Shown: positions 1 through 8,871, numbered from the stretch's first letter. The stretch is DNA of 64,000 nucleotides from Hymenobacter sp. BT559 (GCF_017571525.1 NZ_JAGETY010000021.1:16025-80024); one strand, 5' to 3'. The notes: a model not told the origin generated them from the sequence alone. A program made the numbers and translations.

Positions 1-1
1 A

Positions 2-334
2 GACAAATACTTACTCGGAATTCTCAATTCAAAAGTCGTTCAGTACTTTTTCTGCAACATCAGCCCTGTAATTCGAAGTGGCTTCTTGCGTTGGAAAAGG
101 CAATACATAGAGCAAATTCCGATACCTGAGCCTACAACATCCCAAAAGGTTGAGTTAGCCCACCTAGTGGATGACATTCTTACCTCCCGGTCAAAAGATG
201 ACAAGGCAAAAACGGTAACCGCTGAAGAAGCCATTGATAAGTTGGTCTATCAGCTATATGGGCTTACAACAGAGGAATCCGAATTGGTGCGAGATAAAGT
301 GACTGCATTTGCGGCTGCGCCCTATGCAAATTAG
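2..334 (+). CDS. C-terminal end of a type IIG/Eco57I-like restriction-modification protein (partial)
   Basis: The frame is open to the window edge, so only about 110 C-terminal residues are seen. They contain an LLGILNSKVVQYFF stretch, then an RSGFLRWKRQYIEQIPIP block. This 'LNSK...F...G..R.....Y....PIP' pattern is typical of the target-recognition end (TaqI-like C-terminal specificity domain) of combined methylase/restriction enzymes and of BREX PglX-like methylases. The catalytic part lies outside the window. A TTG at 86 is an internal codon and not a start. The gene is lower in GC than most of the window, like the next three genes, which suggests they came in together as a defence island. 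The family call rests on pattern recognition alone. Confidence 0.6.
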   Translation, partial: DKYLLGILNSKVVQYFFCNISPVIRSGFLRWKRQYIEQIPIPEPTTSQKVELAHLVDDILTSRSKDDKAKTVTAEEAIDKLVYQLYGLTTEESELVRDKVTAFAAAPYAN

Positions 335-407
335 AACATGTCCCTTAGAACTTATGCTCTCTGGTTTCCAAGGCCATAGGTGAAATAGCATTAACAATTA
401 GCGCTTA

Positions 408-1457
408 GTGAAAGCATACTTGAAATCCATTGTCTTCGTCATCAGCCCACTTCGAGGCCATTACCGACTTGGTGACGTGTTACAGATTTTCCCTTGTGAC
501 TATCCAAATGCGCCAAAGTCAGACCATGCCCAACGTTACCCATGTGTAATGGAATATGCGTTGGAAGTCCCGGAGCCAAACCCGTTTACGACGGATACCG
601 ACTTTAAAGTCTTTGCTCCTTGGAAGGAACGCCAGCTCGACCGTGCTAATAGCTTGCGCCGGTTGCTTTCCGCGATTACCAACCATCACTTCTTTCTTCA
701 AGACGAAGTGCTAAAATCCGGGGTATGGGGAATACCTAAAGACGCGGACCCAGATTCTGATAGAGATGAGGCTTTCCGTAGCATTTGGGTAGAAGAACTT
801 TACATGTGGCCAGAGATTGGAGAAGATATGTATAGCGTGCAGGAAGCCGGTTTTTCGCAGCAAAGGCATGTGGATGCTCCCATTGTACCTGCTATCGACA
901 CCGTGGGGAATTACCAATACTATTTAGATGGCTCTCCCAAGTCCTACCCCAATGAAGTTGTATTCCCGGACTGTGCCGCTGCCGTGTTGGAAGCTTATGA
1001 GGCATTGGATGAAAAGACCCAACGCACAATTGACGCCATCACGCAGCTGATTGACAACGGCCTGGCCTTGGTTGGAAGAATGAAGAGTTTGTCCTTCCTG
1101 TCATTTGTTTCGGCTATTGAAGCATTGGTTGCTTTAGATAACACCGAAGACCCCGAGAAGTGTGAGTCGTGTGGTCAGCCGAAGTACCGCGTGACAAACA
1201 AGTTCATTAACTTCCTAGACACCTATGTTGACGGTGGCCGAAAAATTGGAAAGAACCGGCGCATATTCAGCGACATCTACAAGCGCCGTTCTGAGATTGC
1301 GCACACCGGGGCCCTACTACTTGGGGATGCGCACGAGCACTGGGAAGCCAAGGAAATGCGGGAGAAGCAATTCCGGCTTCATAAAATGGCCATGCAATTT
1401 TCTCGTCTGAGCTTAGTAAACTGGCTTCTGACTCGCGGCGCCATTCCTTCAGCTTAG
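408..1457 (+). CDS. ApeA-like HEPN domain protein
   Basis: A 349-residue protein with a GTG start. The C-terminal third carries a CxxC pair (C252, C255; CESCGQP) followed by helices and the motif YKRRSEIAHTG near residues 291-301. R-x4-H is the signature of HEPN RNases and of the ApeA-like HEPN family, where R and H form the active site of an RNA-cutting dimer. The N-terminal 200 residues match nothing I recognise and may sense a phage or cell signal. It is not obviously an operon with the gene downstream (139-bp gap). Its neighbours (restriction enzyme end, EndoU-like protein) fit a role in phage defence by RNA cleavage, which is inference. An ApeA-like call is more likely than a generic HEPN. 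Confidence 0.55.
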   Translation: MKAYLKSIVFVISPLRGHYRLGDVLQIFPCDYPNAPKSDHAQRYPCVMEYALEVPEPNPFTTDTDFKVFAPWKERQLDRANSLRRLLSAITNHHFFLQDEVLKSGVWGIPKDADPDSDRDEAFRSIWVEELYMWPEIGEDMYSVQEAGFSQQRHVDAPIVPAIDTVGNYQYYLDGSPKSYPNEVVFPDCAAAVLEAYEALDEKTQRTIDAITQLIDNGLALVGRMKSLSFLSFVSAIEALVALDNTEDPEKCESCGQPKYRVTNKFINFLDTYVDGGRKIGKNRRIFSDIYKRRSEIAHTGALLLGDAHEHWEAKEMREKQFRLHKMAMQFSRLSLVNWLLTRGAIPSA

Positions 1458-1596
1458 TCAGGCCCTGCTTCTCATTTCTTCACATACATCCATACGCTTA
1501 GCATACGTGACGTGCTTCTTCAAGGCATGTGCCGCAACCTAGCTTTAGTCTCTCCTGGGTTCACCCCTGCAGGCCTTGAATAAACACCCACGCATT

Positions 1597-3477
1597 ATGA
1601 ACTACAAACTTGGACCACAGAAGCAATACACGTTGTCGGAACGTGCATTGAATCACATTATTTCAGGAGATATCGCTGACCGGCAAGACAAAGACCTCAC
1701 GGGAAAAACTGTCTTGACAAAAATTATAGCAGGCGGCTTGCATACCTTTTCAGCTTGGGAGGCTTATCGCCATCTCCGGCCAGCCATTCCACACGGCCTG
1801 TTAATTGACGTAAATCACCCTACTACTTGGTACTACGCCCGAGAGCTACAGAACGGGGTAATTTTGTTAAAAATACCCCGAGAATGCTTTCAAGGGAAAG
1901 CCGCACAAATCACGGTTTTCCCAGAAACCTATTACAAGTCAGGGTACTTGTGGAAAACGCTGTTTCCTAAATCATACGATACCGCTGCTATTATTGCTTG
2001 TATCGATGAGGCACTGCATACTATTGATGCAACAGAATCCAAGGAGGGGTTAATGATAGGGTATACTAACCCTACCGATATGTTTAAAGCCTTGAAAGTG
2101 CGAATTCAGCTCAGAGGCACCGAAATACAGTCAGCATTTCCAACCTGGGACCAGCCAATGACGGGCAATAACGGCAAACCCTTTTCGCACATTGATGCCA
2201 TAAACACCATCATATCAGGGTCAAGTCTTTTTTCCGGTAATGACGAATCCAAATACTTAGCTGGGACAATCCGCAAATGGACAGCGGACTCGTTGAATGC
2301 TTTACATGTGGCTACCCCACAAATAATTTTCACTCGGAAACCTCCAAAAAAGGATGCTTCCAGAAAACAGCAGCTAGTAACTTGGCGAGCAACTCTTGCC
2401 ACTCACGGGCAGAAAATAAGCGATGCGGAGGCAAACCATTTATTTTCTCTACTGATTTCAGATGAGTACATAAGAAATATATTTGACTTTAGTAGGTTCT
2501 TATATGCCACTAATTACAAATCGATAAAGAACAATCTTAAGCTTAGAAATACCGCTTCTTTGTTCGAGAATTTCAAGGACTCTCTTCTAATCCTGAGCTC
2601 ATGGGATAAGAAAAATGGCCAAAGCCTTGCCTTCCAAGTCATACGCGTGTTGCTAAAGACCAGATTTATTAGAACAGGTGGTTTAGACCAATGGGAGGTA
2701 AAAAGGCTTTCTGCCTTGGTGGCAGAAATTACGCTGGCCTATGAAAATCCAGCATATTCCCTTGAGTTTTTACAGTTACTCAGTGTTTCACCGCTTAGAG
2801 TTGGGTTCTATGTGGAATTCAACTTAAATCCCTTTTTTATCACACGTCCTGAAGTAATTGGGCTTACGGGAAATCAGCCGGTTCCATTGACAGAAAAGCA
2901 CTTTTACACGTTTACTGCACAGAATTTAGGAATAAATTATACGGCGAATTTTTCGGATGATTTTAACCTTGGACTAGCCAAAGAGCTACAAACCCACGAC
3001 CATCCATATGGCTTGGCCATTGTCAAAGATTCACTAGCTTATGCTGTTGGCTCGGATTTCCAGTACTTTTCGGGCATCCTGTTGGAAATAGCAAAATCCA
3101 TATCGATTACCGTTAGTGCAATTGATGTAATCGACAAAATCGTGTACGATTACCACCGCTGTACTGCGGCCAGCGTTCTGCGTATCATAGCTAAGTATAA
3201 GGACTTATTTAGCCAAGATTTGGATTTCGGCGACAAGGATTTTATCAAATTCACCAAAGCCAAGCACGAGCATCAGTTTCTCTGGTTTCTAAATAAAACC
3301 CTTATCGATGGCTTAGCCGGTCTATTTCGCACTTATGGTTTTGTAACGCAGGCAGAAAAGATGGAAAGTAATTATTCGTCGCTTTCCAAGGAGGTCCTGA
3401 AAATTCCGATGCCTAAGGCAGTGCCCATTTACTTGAGTGGAGAAGAAGAATCCGGCATCGTCAGCTTTGACCAATAG
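1597..3477 (+). CDS. Large protein with EndoU-like nuclease N-terminus
   Basis: The ATG at 1597 gives 626 residues; an in-frame TTG lies 21 nt upstream. Residues 18-50 read LNHIISGDI...AGGLHT, residues 113-128 read YKSGYLWKTLFPKSYD followed by a helix IIACIDEALHTI, and residues 165-184 read ALKVRIQLRG-EIQSAFPTW. This order (H...G-D, GG-L-H, K-S..L-FP-S, then a final beta hairpin ending in a-FP/YP) is that of bacterial EndoU RNase domains, where two histidines (here H20 and H49) and a Lys/Thr act in catalysis. The remaining 400 residues are rich in aromatic and helical segments with no family I know. No signal peptide is visible, so it probably acts inside the cell rather than as a secreted toxin. 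The EndoU call is inference from motif order. Confidence 0.5.
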   Translation: MNYKLGPQKQYTLSERALNHIISGDIADRQDKDLTGKTVLTKIIAGGLHTFSAWEAYRHLRPAIPHGLLIDVNHPTTWYYARELQNGVILLKIPRECFQGKAAQITVFPETYYKSGYLWKTLFPKSYDTAAIIACIDEALHTIDATESKEGLMIGYTNPTDMFKALKVRIQLRGTEIQSAFPTWDQPMTGNNGKPFSHIDAINTIISGSSLFSGNDESKYLAGTIRKWTADSLNALHVATPQIIFTRKPPKKDASRKQQLVTWRATLATHGQKISDAEANHLFSLLISDEYIRNIFDFSRFLYATNYKSIKNNLKLRNTASLFENFKDSLLILSSWDKKNGQSLAFQVIRVLLKTRFIRTGGLDQWEVKRLSALVAEITLAYENPAYSLEFLQLLSVSPLRVGFYVEFNLNPFFITRPEVIGLTGNQPVPLTEKHFYTFTAQNLGINYTANFSDDFNLGLAKELQTHDHPYGLAIVKDSLAYAVGSDFQYFSGILLEIAKSISITVSAIDVIDKIVYDYHRCTAASVLRIIAKYKDLFSQDLDFGDKDFIKFTKAKHEHQFLWFLNKTLIDGLAGLFRTYGFVTQAEKMESNYSSLSKEVLKIPMPKAVPIYLSGEEESGIVSFDQ

Positions 3478-3556
3478 TTCTAGTTATCTTTTTCTGCGAT
3501 TCTACAATACTGTTCAGAGTGCGACTTTAAGACCAAACCTTTAATCAAGGCAGTAT

Positions 3557-4411
3557 ATGATATACGGCGACCAAAAGGACAGTGATATTCTGCGTCGGCA
3601 CATCGACCAACTGGTTGCCAACATTGATGCTGTAGGTTCACGCTTTACAACTGTGAACCTTACCCAGCACACCTACCTGGATTTGCTGCGCCGCATCCGG
3701 TGCACGCTGCTGGGTGTTTCATTGCAGTTGGGGCAGTGGCCAGATGTGGCCGAGTTGAAGCTACCTATTTCCCTATTGTTCCGCTCTGTAGTCACGGACG
3801 TCTTAACAGGTCTGTACCTAGCCACATTCGACACCGATGATGAAGCCTTTAAAAACGAGTTGATGATGCTCGACTTGAGCTTCGTCGGATACGTGAAAAC
3901 AATCTTCGAGCATACCGGCTTAGAAATGCCTGATGCTTCAGAAGCTGAAGTAGCCCAAGAAATTCAAGCTCGGCTGGATGACTTATATGCCAAGGCAGAG
4001 CATTTGTTGGTAGCACCTGGCAACACGCAATTAAAGAAGTCTGGGCAAATAAGGGCCACCAGTGACCCGATGCTTTTCAAGGCAGGGCTTCCTGCAGCAA
4101 AGCTTGGTAGTCTGTCCGAACGGGAGATGTTTGAGCAAATCAAAGCTCATCCGGCCACGGTTCATCTGGCCAGGGTCTATATTCTGCAACGGCACTTATC
4201 CCAAAGCCATCACTATGCACCTGCGAATCGCGGTTTTATTCAGTTGCCACCGGACATTGAATGCAAGCATTGGTTTGAAGCCATGGTTTATGCTAACGAA
4301 GTAACCGGTCTTCTATCAAATCTGCTCAAGATGCCGGCCGAGGTAATGCAGCCTTTCCGGGATTCTCAAGCCTCCTTGCTGGCCCACTTAAGTTCTGGTA
4401 TGCCCGACTAA
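3557..4411 (+). CDS. Unrecognised helical protein, possibly DUF5677/HEPN-like
   Basis: A 284-residue protein starting at an ATG 79 nt after the EndoU-like gene. It appears all-helical. The block LLRRIRCTLLGVSLQLGQWPDVAELKLPISLLFRSVVTDVLTGLYLATF (residues about 35-85) recalls the paired helices of DUF5677 and related HEPN-like proteins, and LSQSHHYAP near residue 215 resembles their second half. No clean R-x4-6-H motif is present and the similarity is weak, so no function is assigned. It has the same strand and lower GC as its two upstream neighbours and ends just before the recombinase inverted repeat. Confidence 0.5.
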   Translation: MIYGDQKDSDILRRHIDQLVANIDAVGSRFTTVNLTQHTYLDLLRRIRCTLLGVSLQLGQWPDVAELKLPISLLFRSVVTDVLTGLYLATFDTDDEAFKNELMMLDLSFVGYVKTIFEHTGLEMPDASEAEVAQEIQARLDDLYAKAEHLLVAPGNTQLKKSGQIRATSDPMLFKAGLPAAKLGSLSEREMFEQIKAHPATVHLARVYILQRHLSQSHHYAPANRGFIQLPPDIECKHWFEAMVYANEVTGLLSNLLKMPAEVMQPFRDSQASLLAHLSSGMPD

Positions 4412-4421
4412 AGTGCAAGGC

Positions 4422-4460
4422 ACTTTAGGTATCATAACGTTTAATTATGATACCTAAAGT
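4422..4460. repeat. Perfect 16-bp inverted repeat with 7-bp spacer, candidate recombinase core site
   Basis: The left arm ACTTTAGGTATCATAA (4422-4437) and right arm TTATGATACCTAAAGT (4445-4460) are exact reverse complements around the spacer CGTTTAA. Two arms of 11-16 bp around a 6-8 bp centre is the architecture of tyrosine-recombinase crossover sites (loxP, dif, FRT). The repeat ends 11 bp before the ATG of the tyrosine recombinase, so it could also be an operator or promoter element for that gene. Confidence 0.6.
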
Positions 4461-4471
4461 ATCTTGCCGCC

Positions 4472-5485
4472 ATGAGCACCGAAATCACCCGAATTCCCGA
4501 CGAACCGCAGGCCCTGGGGTCGCAGTTGTCCACGGCCGCGGCCAACGTGGCCCGCTACATCAAGGCCGGCCTGGAGGGCGCCGACAACACGGTGCTCGCG
4601 TATTCGGCCGACCTGAAAAGCTTCGGGGATTTCTGCCAGCTCCACGGCCTGAACCCGCTGCCGGCCGACGTGGCCACCGTCGCCCGGTACGTGGCCGACC
4701 TGGCCGACATCCCGCGCAAGCTCTCCACCATCCGGCGGCACTTGGCCGCCATCCACAAGCACCACCAACTGCGCGGCTACCCGTCGCCGGTGCGGGCCGA
4801 GGAACTGGCCCTGGTCATGGAGGGCATCACCCGCACGCTGGGCAAGCGGCAGAAACAGGCCCCGGCGTTTACAGTCGAGGAGCTCAAGGAAAGTATCCGG
4901 CGGCTGGACGTCACGACCACGGCGGGCCTGCGCGACCGGGCCTTGCTACTGCTGGGCTTCGCCGGGGCCTTTCGCCGCTCCGAGCTCGTGGCCCTGGACG
5001 TGGAGCATTTGGAGTTTACGGAACGGGCACTCATTGTGCACCTGGCCAAAAGCAAAACCAACCAAGCTGGGGAGGTCGAAGACAAAGCCGTCTTCTACGC
5101 CGCGACGGCGGCCTTTTGCCCGGTGCGCTGCACCCGGGCCTGGCTGCAGCAACTGGGACGCGACACCGGTCCGTTGTTCGTATCGCTGAAGCGCGGTAAG
5201 GTGAAAGGACAAGCCATGCCCACCTTGAAGCGGCTCTCGCCTCTGCGAGTGAATGAGTTGGTGCAGCTGCACCTGAACCACGACGAGGAGGGCCACAAGA
5301 TTCCCGAGAAGAACTACTCGGCCCACTCGCTGCGCGTCTCCTTTATTACGATATCCGTGCTTCGCGGCCAGTCTAACCGGTTCATCAAGAATCAAACGAA
5401 GCAGAAGACGGATGCCATGATTGACCGCTACTCACGCTTAGATGATGTGGTAAGCTTCAATGCTGCTCAGAACTTAGGGTTGTAG
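4472..5485 (+). CDS. Tyrosine recombinase / integrase
   Basis: A 337-residue site-specific recombinase. Residues 20-105 form the SAM-like core-binding domain and residues 130-330 the catalytic domain. Visible active-site residues are R168 (GAFRRSEL), H285 and R288 (AHSLRVSFIT) and the nucleophile Y320 (MIDRYSR), so the enzyme should be active. It breaks and rejoins DNA strands through a 3'-phosphotyrosyl link. Its GC content is far higher than that of the genes on both sides, marking it as part of the plasmid backbone rather than of the flanking low-GC islands. A perfect inverted repeat lies directly upstream. The 3' end overlaps the convergent kinase gene by 29 bp. It may resolve plasmid multimers or have brought in the neighbouring islands; the sequence does not decide between these. 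Confidence 0.92.
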   Translation: MSTEITRIPDEPQALGSQLSTAAANVARYIKAGLEGADNTVLAYSADLKSFGDFCQLHGLNPLPADVATVARYVADLADIPRKLSTIRRHLAAIHKHHQLRGYPSPVRAEELALVMEGITRTLGKRQKQAPAFTVEELKESIRRLDVTTTAGLRDRALLLLGFAGAFRRSELVALDVEHLEFTERALIVHLAKSKTNQAGEVEDKAVFYAATAAFCPVRCTRAWLQQLGRDTGPLFVSLKRGKVKGQAMPTLKRLSPLRVNELVQLHLNHDEEGHKIPEKNYSAHSLRVSFITISVLRGQSNRFIKNQTKQKTDAMIDRYSRLDDVVSFNAAQNLGL

Positions 5486-6029
5486 CAGAGGTGTGGGTAA
5501 GTAAGCTCTCAACACTGGTTTTGACTTTTTCAACTACAGTATCCAAAGTACCTGTTGAGCTTACAACTACATCGGCAATGCTTGGTAGCAATTCCAACAC
5601 CTGCTCTTCAGTGGGGTGATTGTTCATTCGTATTCGCTCGCTTTCTTCAACTACACCTTCGCGGGAAGTGACTCTGGCTTCTCGCATCGGTTCATCCAGT
5701 GCAAGATGTATGTGAATCAACTGCTGTGGGATTACGAGGCGTTTGATGATGGTCAATACATCCACATGTCTTATTCCATCAACTACAAGTCCGTGTTGCC
5801 AATCTGGCGCTTGTGAAAGCACGGCTTGACAGAAACCCTCTGCATCAGCCTTTAACAACTTCTGACCTAAATCTTGAAGGTTCTGTCGACTCGACTCTAA
5901 GTGCTTTGCAACCGCCTGTTTGCGCACATAATCACCAAAGCTCACCCATGGCAGATTCAGAGCGTCTGCTGCGGCCGCCGATACGGACGATTTCCCACTT
6001 CCAATTTTTCCAGAGAAGGCAAGTACCAT
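5457..6029 (-). CDS. P-loop nucleotide/nucleoside kinase-like protein
   Basis: A 190-residue protein with a P-loop at its very N-terminus (GKIGSGKSS, residues 7-15) and the size and spacing of adenylate-kinase or dephospho-CoA-kinase-like enzymes. A DGIRH segment near residue 96 and an IHIHLALDEPMREARVTSREG stretch fit the LID and sensor regions of such kinases. These enzymes move phosphate from ATP to a nucleotide or nucleoside. It is the last gene of the seven-gene minus-strand operon, 33 bp after the ASCH gene. In that context it may phosphorylate a modified nucleotide made by the upstream radical SAM and methyltransferase-like enzymes, which is inference. A generic AAA-type ATPase is the alternative. 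Confidence 0.7.
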   Translation of the reverse strand: MVLAFSGKIGSGKSSVSAAAADALNLPWVSFGDYVRKQAVAKHLESSRQNLQDLGQKLLKADAEGFCQAVLSQAPDWQHGLVVDGIRHVDVLTIIKRLVIPQQLIHIHLALDEPMREARVTSREGVVEESERIRMNNHPTEEQVLELLPSIADVVVSSTGTLDTVVEKVKTSVESLLTHTSATTLSSEQH

Positions 6030-6062
6030 AGGTGCTAAGTGTAAGTGTAGACCGGTAAGGTA

Positions 6063-6608
6063 CTACAACGCTAACCACCCACGACGGTCGCTTTTAATGA
6101 ATGGGATAGATGGCTCCACAACACGAACGTGCCGAACCTTCATGAGAGTAGCATAATTGGCTTTCTTCTTTTCCTCCCAAAAGGCAGGACTCTGAATGCA
6201 GAGCGCTTTTGCATGTTGGGACTTCAACGTATCCCATTCGGCTGCATCAAGGGTGTAAGACCAAGCATGTGTTATTTGACATAGACCCACAATTGGGCCT
6301 CCAGACCGCTTAAGAAGTAAAAGGTCGCCGTTCTGCACCTTACAGTAAGGAGCCGTACGATTAATGGAAAAACGAGATTCTAACGTCTTTTTACCATCAA
6401 TGATTAGCTGTAGATAAGGCTCTATGAAGACACCTAGATGAATTGTATTCGACTTACTTACCTTAAAATTTGCTAGCAGAGGCTTCCAATAGGCATCGTT
6501 AACCATGGCCTGTTGTAAGGCTTCTAACAGAACTGGCACACAAGCCTTGCTGTCTTGTGCTGAATAAAAGATGGTGGGTGGGAAGTCGTTTTTAGTTGGT
6601 TGCTTCAT
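6063..6608 (-). CDS. ASCH (PUA-like) domain protein
   Basis: A 181-residue protein. From about residue 57 it reads HLGVFIEPYLQLIIDGKKTLESRFSIN..AP...VQNGDLLLLKRSGGPIVGLCQI, the pattern of the ASCH domain: a basic/polar K-T-x-E-S-R cleft followed by G-D-x-L-L. ASCH is a PUA-like barrel thought to bind RNA or modified nucleotides, and some members hydrolyse acylated cytidines. The start codon overlaps the stop of the methyltransferase-like gene by 4 bp (ATGA), so the two are translationally coupled. In the operon it could read or process the modified base made by its neighbours. That role is inference; the domain call is fairly safe. Confidence 0.75.
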   Translation of the reverse strand: MKQPTKNDFPPTIFYSAQDSKACVPVLLEALQQAMVNDAYWKPLLANFKVSKSNTIHLGVFIEPYLQLIIDGKKTLESRFSINRTAPYCKVQNGDLLLLKRSGGPIVGLCQITHAWSYTLDAAEWDTLKSQHAKALCIQSPAFWEEKKKANYATLMKVRHVRVVEPSIPFIKSDRRGWLAL

Positions 6609-7834
6609 TGTGTGAGTTCGTCCAGCAAAGCTATCAAGTCTGCCTGTTCTTTATGATGTATCAAGCCTTGGGAAACCAAAGTGCTCACAATTTGAGGGAT
6701 ACTGTGGTTGGCTTCTAACTGCCTAAAGCATTCGTGTAACACGCAAATACCGGTCACAGTGTAAGCGTAGTTATCTGAACTCCAGACATCTATATCTTTC
6801 CGAAATGGAGACCGACGGGATACTTGAGTTAAAATGGTGCCACTGGGGTCTGCTGCACGGTAGCTAAAAGGGGTCATATCAACAGGATTACCCGGCTTCA
6901 CCTTAATGCGCTTCCTTCCAACTCGGTATTCTACCCAGATAGGCTCATCAATTGTCACGGGCTCGACTAAGCCTTCATTGCTTTCCTGCTGCTTTTCAAA
7001 TACCCAAAGGTCCCCTCGCCTCCAGTTTTGACAATACAAGCCGTAAGCATTTAGCGATTGCTGTTCAAAGCCTGGCGTTTCGTAAGACACTGAGCCCGCG
7101 ACTTGGTTGACTAAGACCATTCCCACTGCTGCTGCCTCCTCTAACAAGACCATCCTTTCAGCCTTTGCTCCGGGCCGCGTAAGCTCAGGAAGAACACTCA
7201 AGTACATTATTCCCCCTACTCTTAGTAATTCAGCCGTTCGCCGCAGAAAGGCCTGATAGTAGTCAAGATACCAAGGTGGGTCGGCGAGCACTACGCTGTA
7301 ACTGTTACTATAGGCGGGCAGCGGCAATGCCAAGTCACATTCTACTAACCCTGCGGTATAGCCTGCGCTTCGCAAGTCGTCTAGTATGGCCTTGCTCTTG
7401 TTGAATAGTGTTACATCTGCCCCTAGCTCGATAAGAGGAGGAAATACTGTTTTAGTACCAAACAGAGCAATTTTCCCTCCTTTGGCTTCCGCCATCAGTC
7501 TATCTGTAAGATTGAGCACAGTGGCTGAATCAAACCGCCAATCGTAATCAGCTGGATGCGGGTCAGCGAATAGCGAAGGTGGTACAGCTAGTTCTGATTC
7601 ACTTTTGCTGAGAGTATTTGCCCGGTACGCCCAATGGTCTTCTTGGTAAGATATACCTAGACTATTCAAGGTGGCAAGTACATCAACTGGGTAAGCCCCG
7701 GCAGACTGCACAATGATTTGATGTAGTGTTTTTTCAGTCGGTCGACCGTCTATATGGTTTTCAACGGCTGCTCTAACTGCCTTTCCTAAGGACTTGGTGT
7801 ACTCACTGTCCGTATTGAATAGTTGTATATGCAT
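6605..7834 (-). CDS. DPPW-motif methyltransferase-like protein
   Basis: A 409-residue protein. Residues 95-170 (DYDWRFDSATVLNLTDRL...GGKIALFGT...LGADVTLFNKS) and VVLADPPW at 181-188 form a Rossmann fold with a D-P-P-W catalytic motif. The N-DPPW type is used by amino methyltransferases acting on adenine or cytosine. The D-W-R-F prefix also recalls the DUF43 part of branched polyamine synthase BpsA, so an aminopropyl or other alkyl transferase is possible. The first 90 residues look like a winged-helix segment and the last 130 are unassigned. It sits directly after the radical SAM gene (3-bp gap) and overlaps the ASCH gene. The substrate is unknown; a nucleotide or nucleic acid base is the best guess. 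Confidence 0.65.
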   Translation of the reverse strand: MHIQLFNTDSEYTKSLGKAVRAAVENHIDGRPTEKTLHQIIVQSAGAYPVDVLATLNSLGISYQEDHWAYRANTLSKSESELAVPPSLFADPHPADYDWRFDSATVLNLTDRLMAEAKGGKIALFGTKTVFPPLIELGADVTLFNKSKAILDDLRSAGYTAGLVECDLALPLPAYSNSYSVVLADPPWYLDYYQAFLRRTAELLRVGGIMYLSVLPELTRPGAKAERMVLLEEAAAVGMVLVNQVAGSVSYETPGFEQQSLNAYGLYCQNWRRGDLWVFEKQQESNEGLVEPVTIDEPIWVEYRVGRKRIKVKPGNPVDMTPFSYRAADPSGTILTQVSRRSPFRKDIDVWSSDNYAYTVTGICVLHECFRQLEANHSIPQIVSTLVSQGLIHHKEQADLIALLDELTQ

Positions 7835-7837
7835 GTC

Positions 7838-8863
7838 TTACTGGTATTTGATACGCATGCCTAAGTCATGGCTATAAATTCGCTCCGCACGCGTTTTATC
7901 GGAGAATCGTCGCATTAATTCAGAATTCCACGCTGCGGCAGCTTCTTGCTGAATTAGAAGCGACCGGTGGTGTTCATCACTCATCCTAGAAGCCGTAGGA
8001 GTAAATTCGAGAATAGGGAGTGGTACAGTACGCAATGGGAACAAGGGATGCACCTCCTCTTGCAGACGATTGACAAAGTCGGCTACCTTTTGTGGAATGC
8101 CCTCGTCGCTATTCGCTGTAAGCGTGACATAGGCATACATATCCAACCCCGTGTCTACCAAACGCCGCATGACTTTGAACTGCTTATCAAAAAGCGAAGG
8201 CTCAGCGCGTGTATTGAAGGCAAATGAGTCCGCATCAAAGCCTTTAAAACACCCTACACGTCCGTAAGTGGGGTAAGTGACCAGCCGTTGTAATTCGTCT
8301 ACAGTTAAACATTCCCATAAAAATTCATTGCTCAGATTGTCATCTGACCATAGGTAAACTTTGTGCTCAAGTCCCCTGCGCTTTAACGCATCCATCATCC
8401 ACAATACCCACTCGGGGACTAAGTCAGGTTGCCCCCCTGATAAGTCGATTATAGGGCACTGAGTTGACTCCGCTAGGAATAAGTCCAGTAAGTCATCAGC
8501 GGAGAGGAACTTTGACCGTTTTGGGTTACCGTCAAGTAGATTGTAATCCACGAAGCAGTACCAACACCGCCAACTACAAACCGCGTTCTGGAACACTTGG
8601 GCTTGCATCATTGACTGAGCAGGTAAGCCCAATGCTCGGCTGGCCGGGTCCAATGGCAAAGGATTGGAGTTAAATCCCGGCGCTGCAGCAGTGCGGCGAA
8701 AATGATGAATCCGCCCTACTCCCTGGCAATTATATGAGAGAGTAATATCTTGGCTCTGCTTGCTAGAAGCGAATTCCGTAATAAGAATTTGCTGCGCTTC
8801 CTTATTTAACCCTTTGGTTCGATAGTGGACCGAACGCTCTTCAGTATCGATGTATGAACCCAT
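7838..8863 (-). CDS. Radical SAM protein
   Basis: A 341-residue enzyme with the canonical CxxxCxxC motif at C96, C100 and C103 (CSWRCWYCFVDYN), where an aromatic residue precedes the last Cys. The cluster cleaves S-adenosylmethionine to a 5'-deoxyadenosyl radical. The downstream IIDLSGGQPDLVPEWVLWMMDAL block (residues 137-159) is the usual GGE-like SAM-binding strand with Q replacing E. The remainder forms a TIM-barrel half and lacks an obvious SPASM or TRAM extension. It is embedded in a tightly packed operon with methyltransferase-like, ASCH, kinase and DUF4186-like genes, which argues for a small-molecule or nucleotide modification pathway. The precise reaction cannot be read from the sequence. 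Confidence 0.85.
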   Translation of the reverse strand: MGSYIDTEERSVHYRTKGLNKEAQQILITEFASSKQSQDITLSYNCQGVGRIHHFRRTAAAPGFNSNPLPLDPASRALGLPAQSMMQAQVFQNAVCSWRCWYCFVDYNLLDGNPKRSKFLSADDLLDLFLAESTQCPIIDLSGGQPDLVPEWVLWMMDALKRRGLEHKVYLWSDDNLSNEFLWECLTVDELQRLVTYPTYGRVGCFKGFDADSFAFNTRAEPSLFDKQFKVMRRLVDTGLDMYAYVTLTANSDEGIPQKVADFVNRLQEEVHPLFPLRTVPLPILEFTPTASRMSDEHHRSLLIQQEAAAAWNSELMRRFSDKTRAERIYSHDLGMRIKYQ

Positions 8864-8871
8864 GAGAGAAG

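Noticed and set aside
4447..5199. Alternative plus-strand frame overlapping the recombinase
   Set aside because: It is Arg/Gly/Pro-rich noise in another frame of the high-GC recombinase gene.
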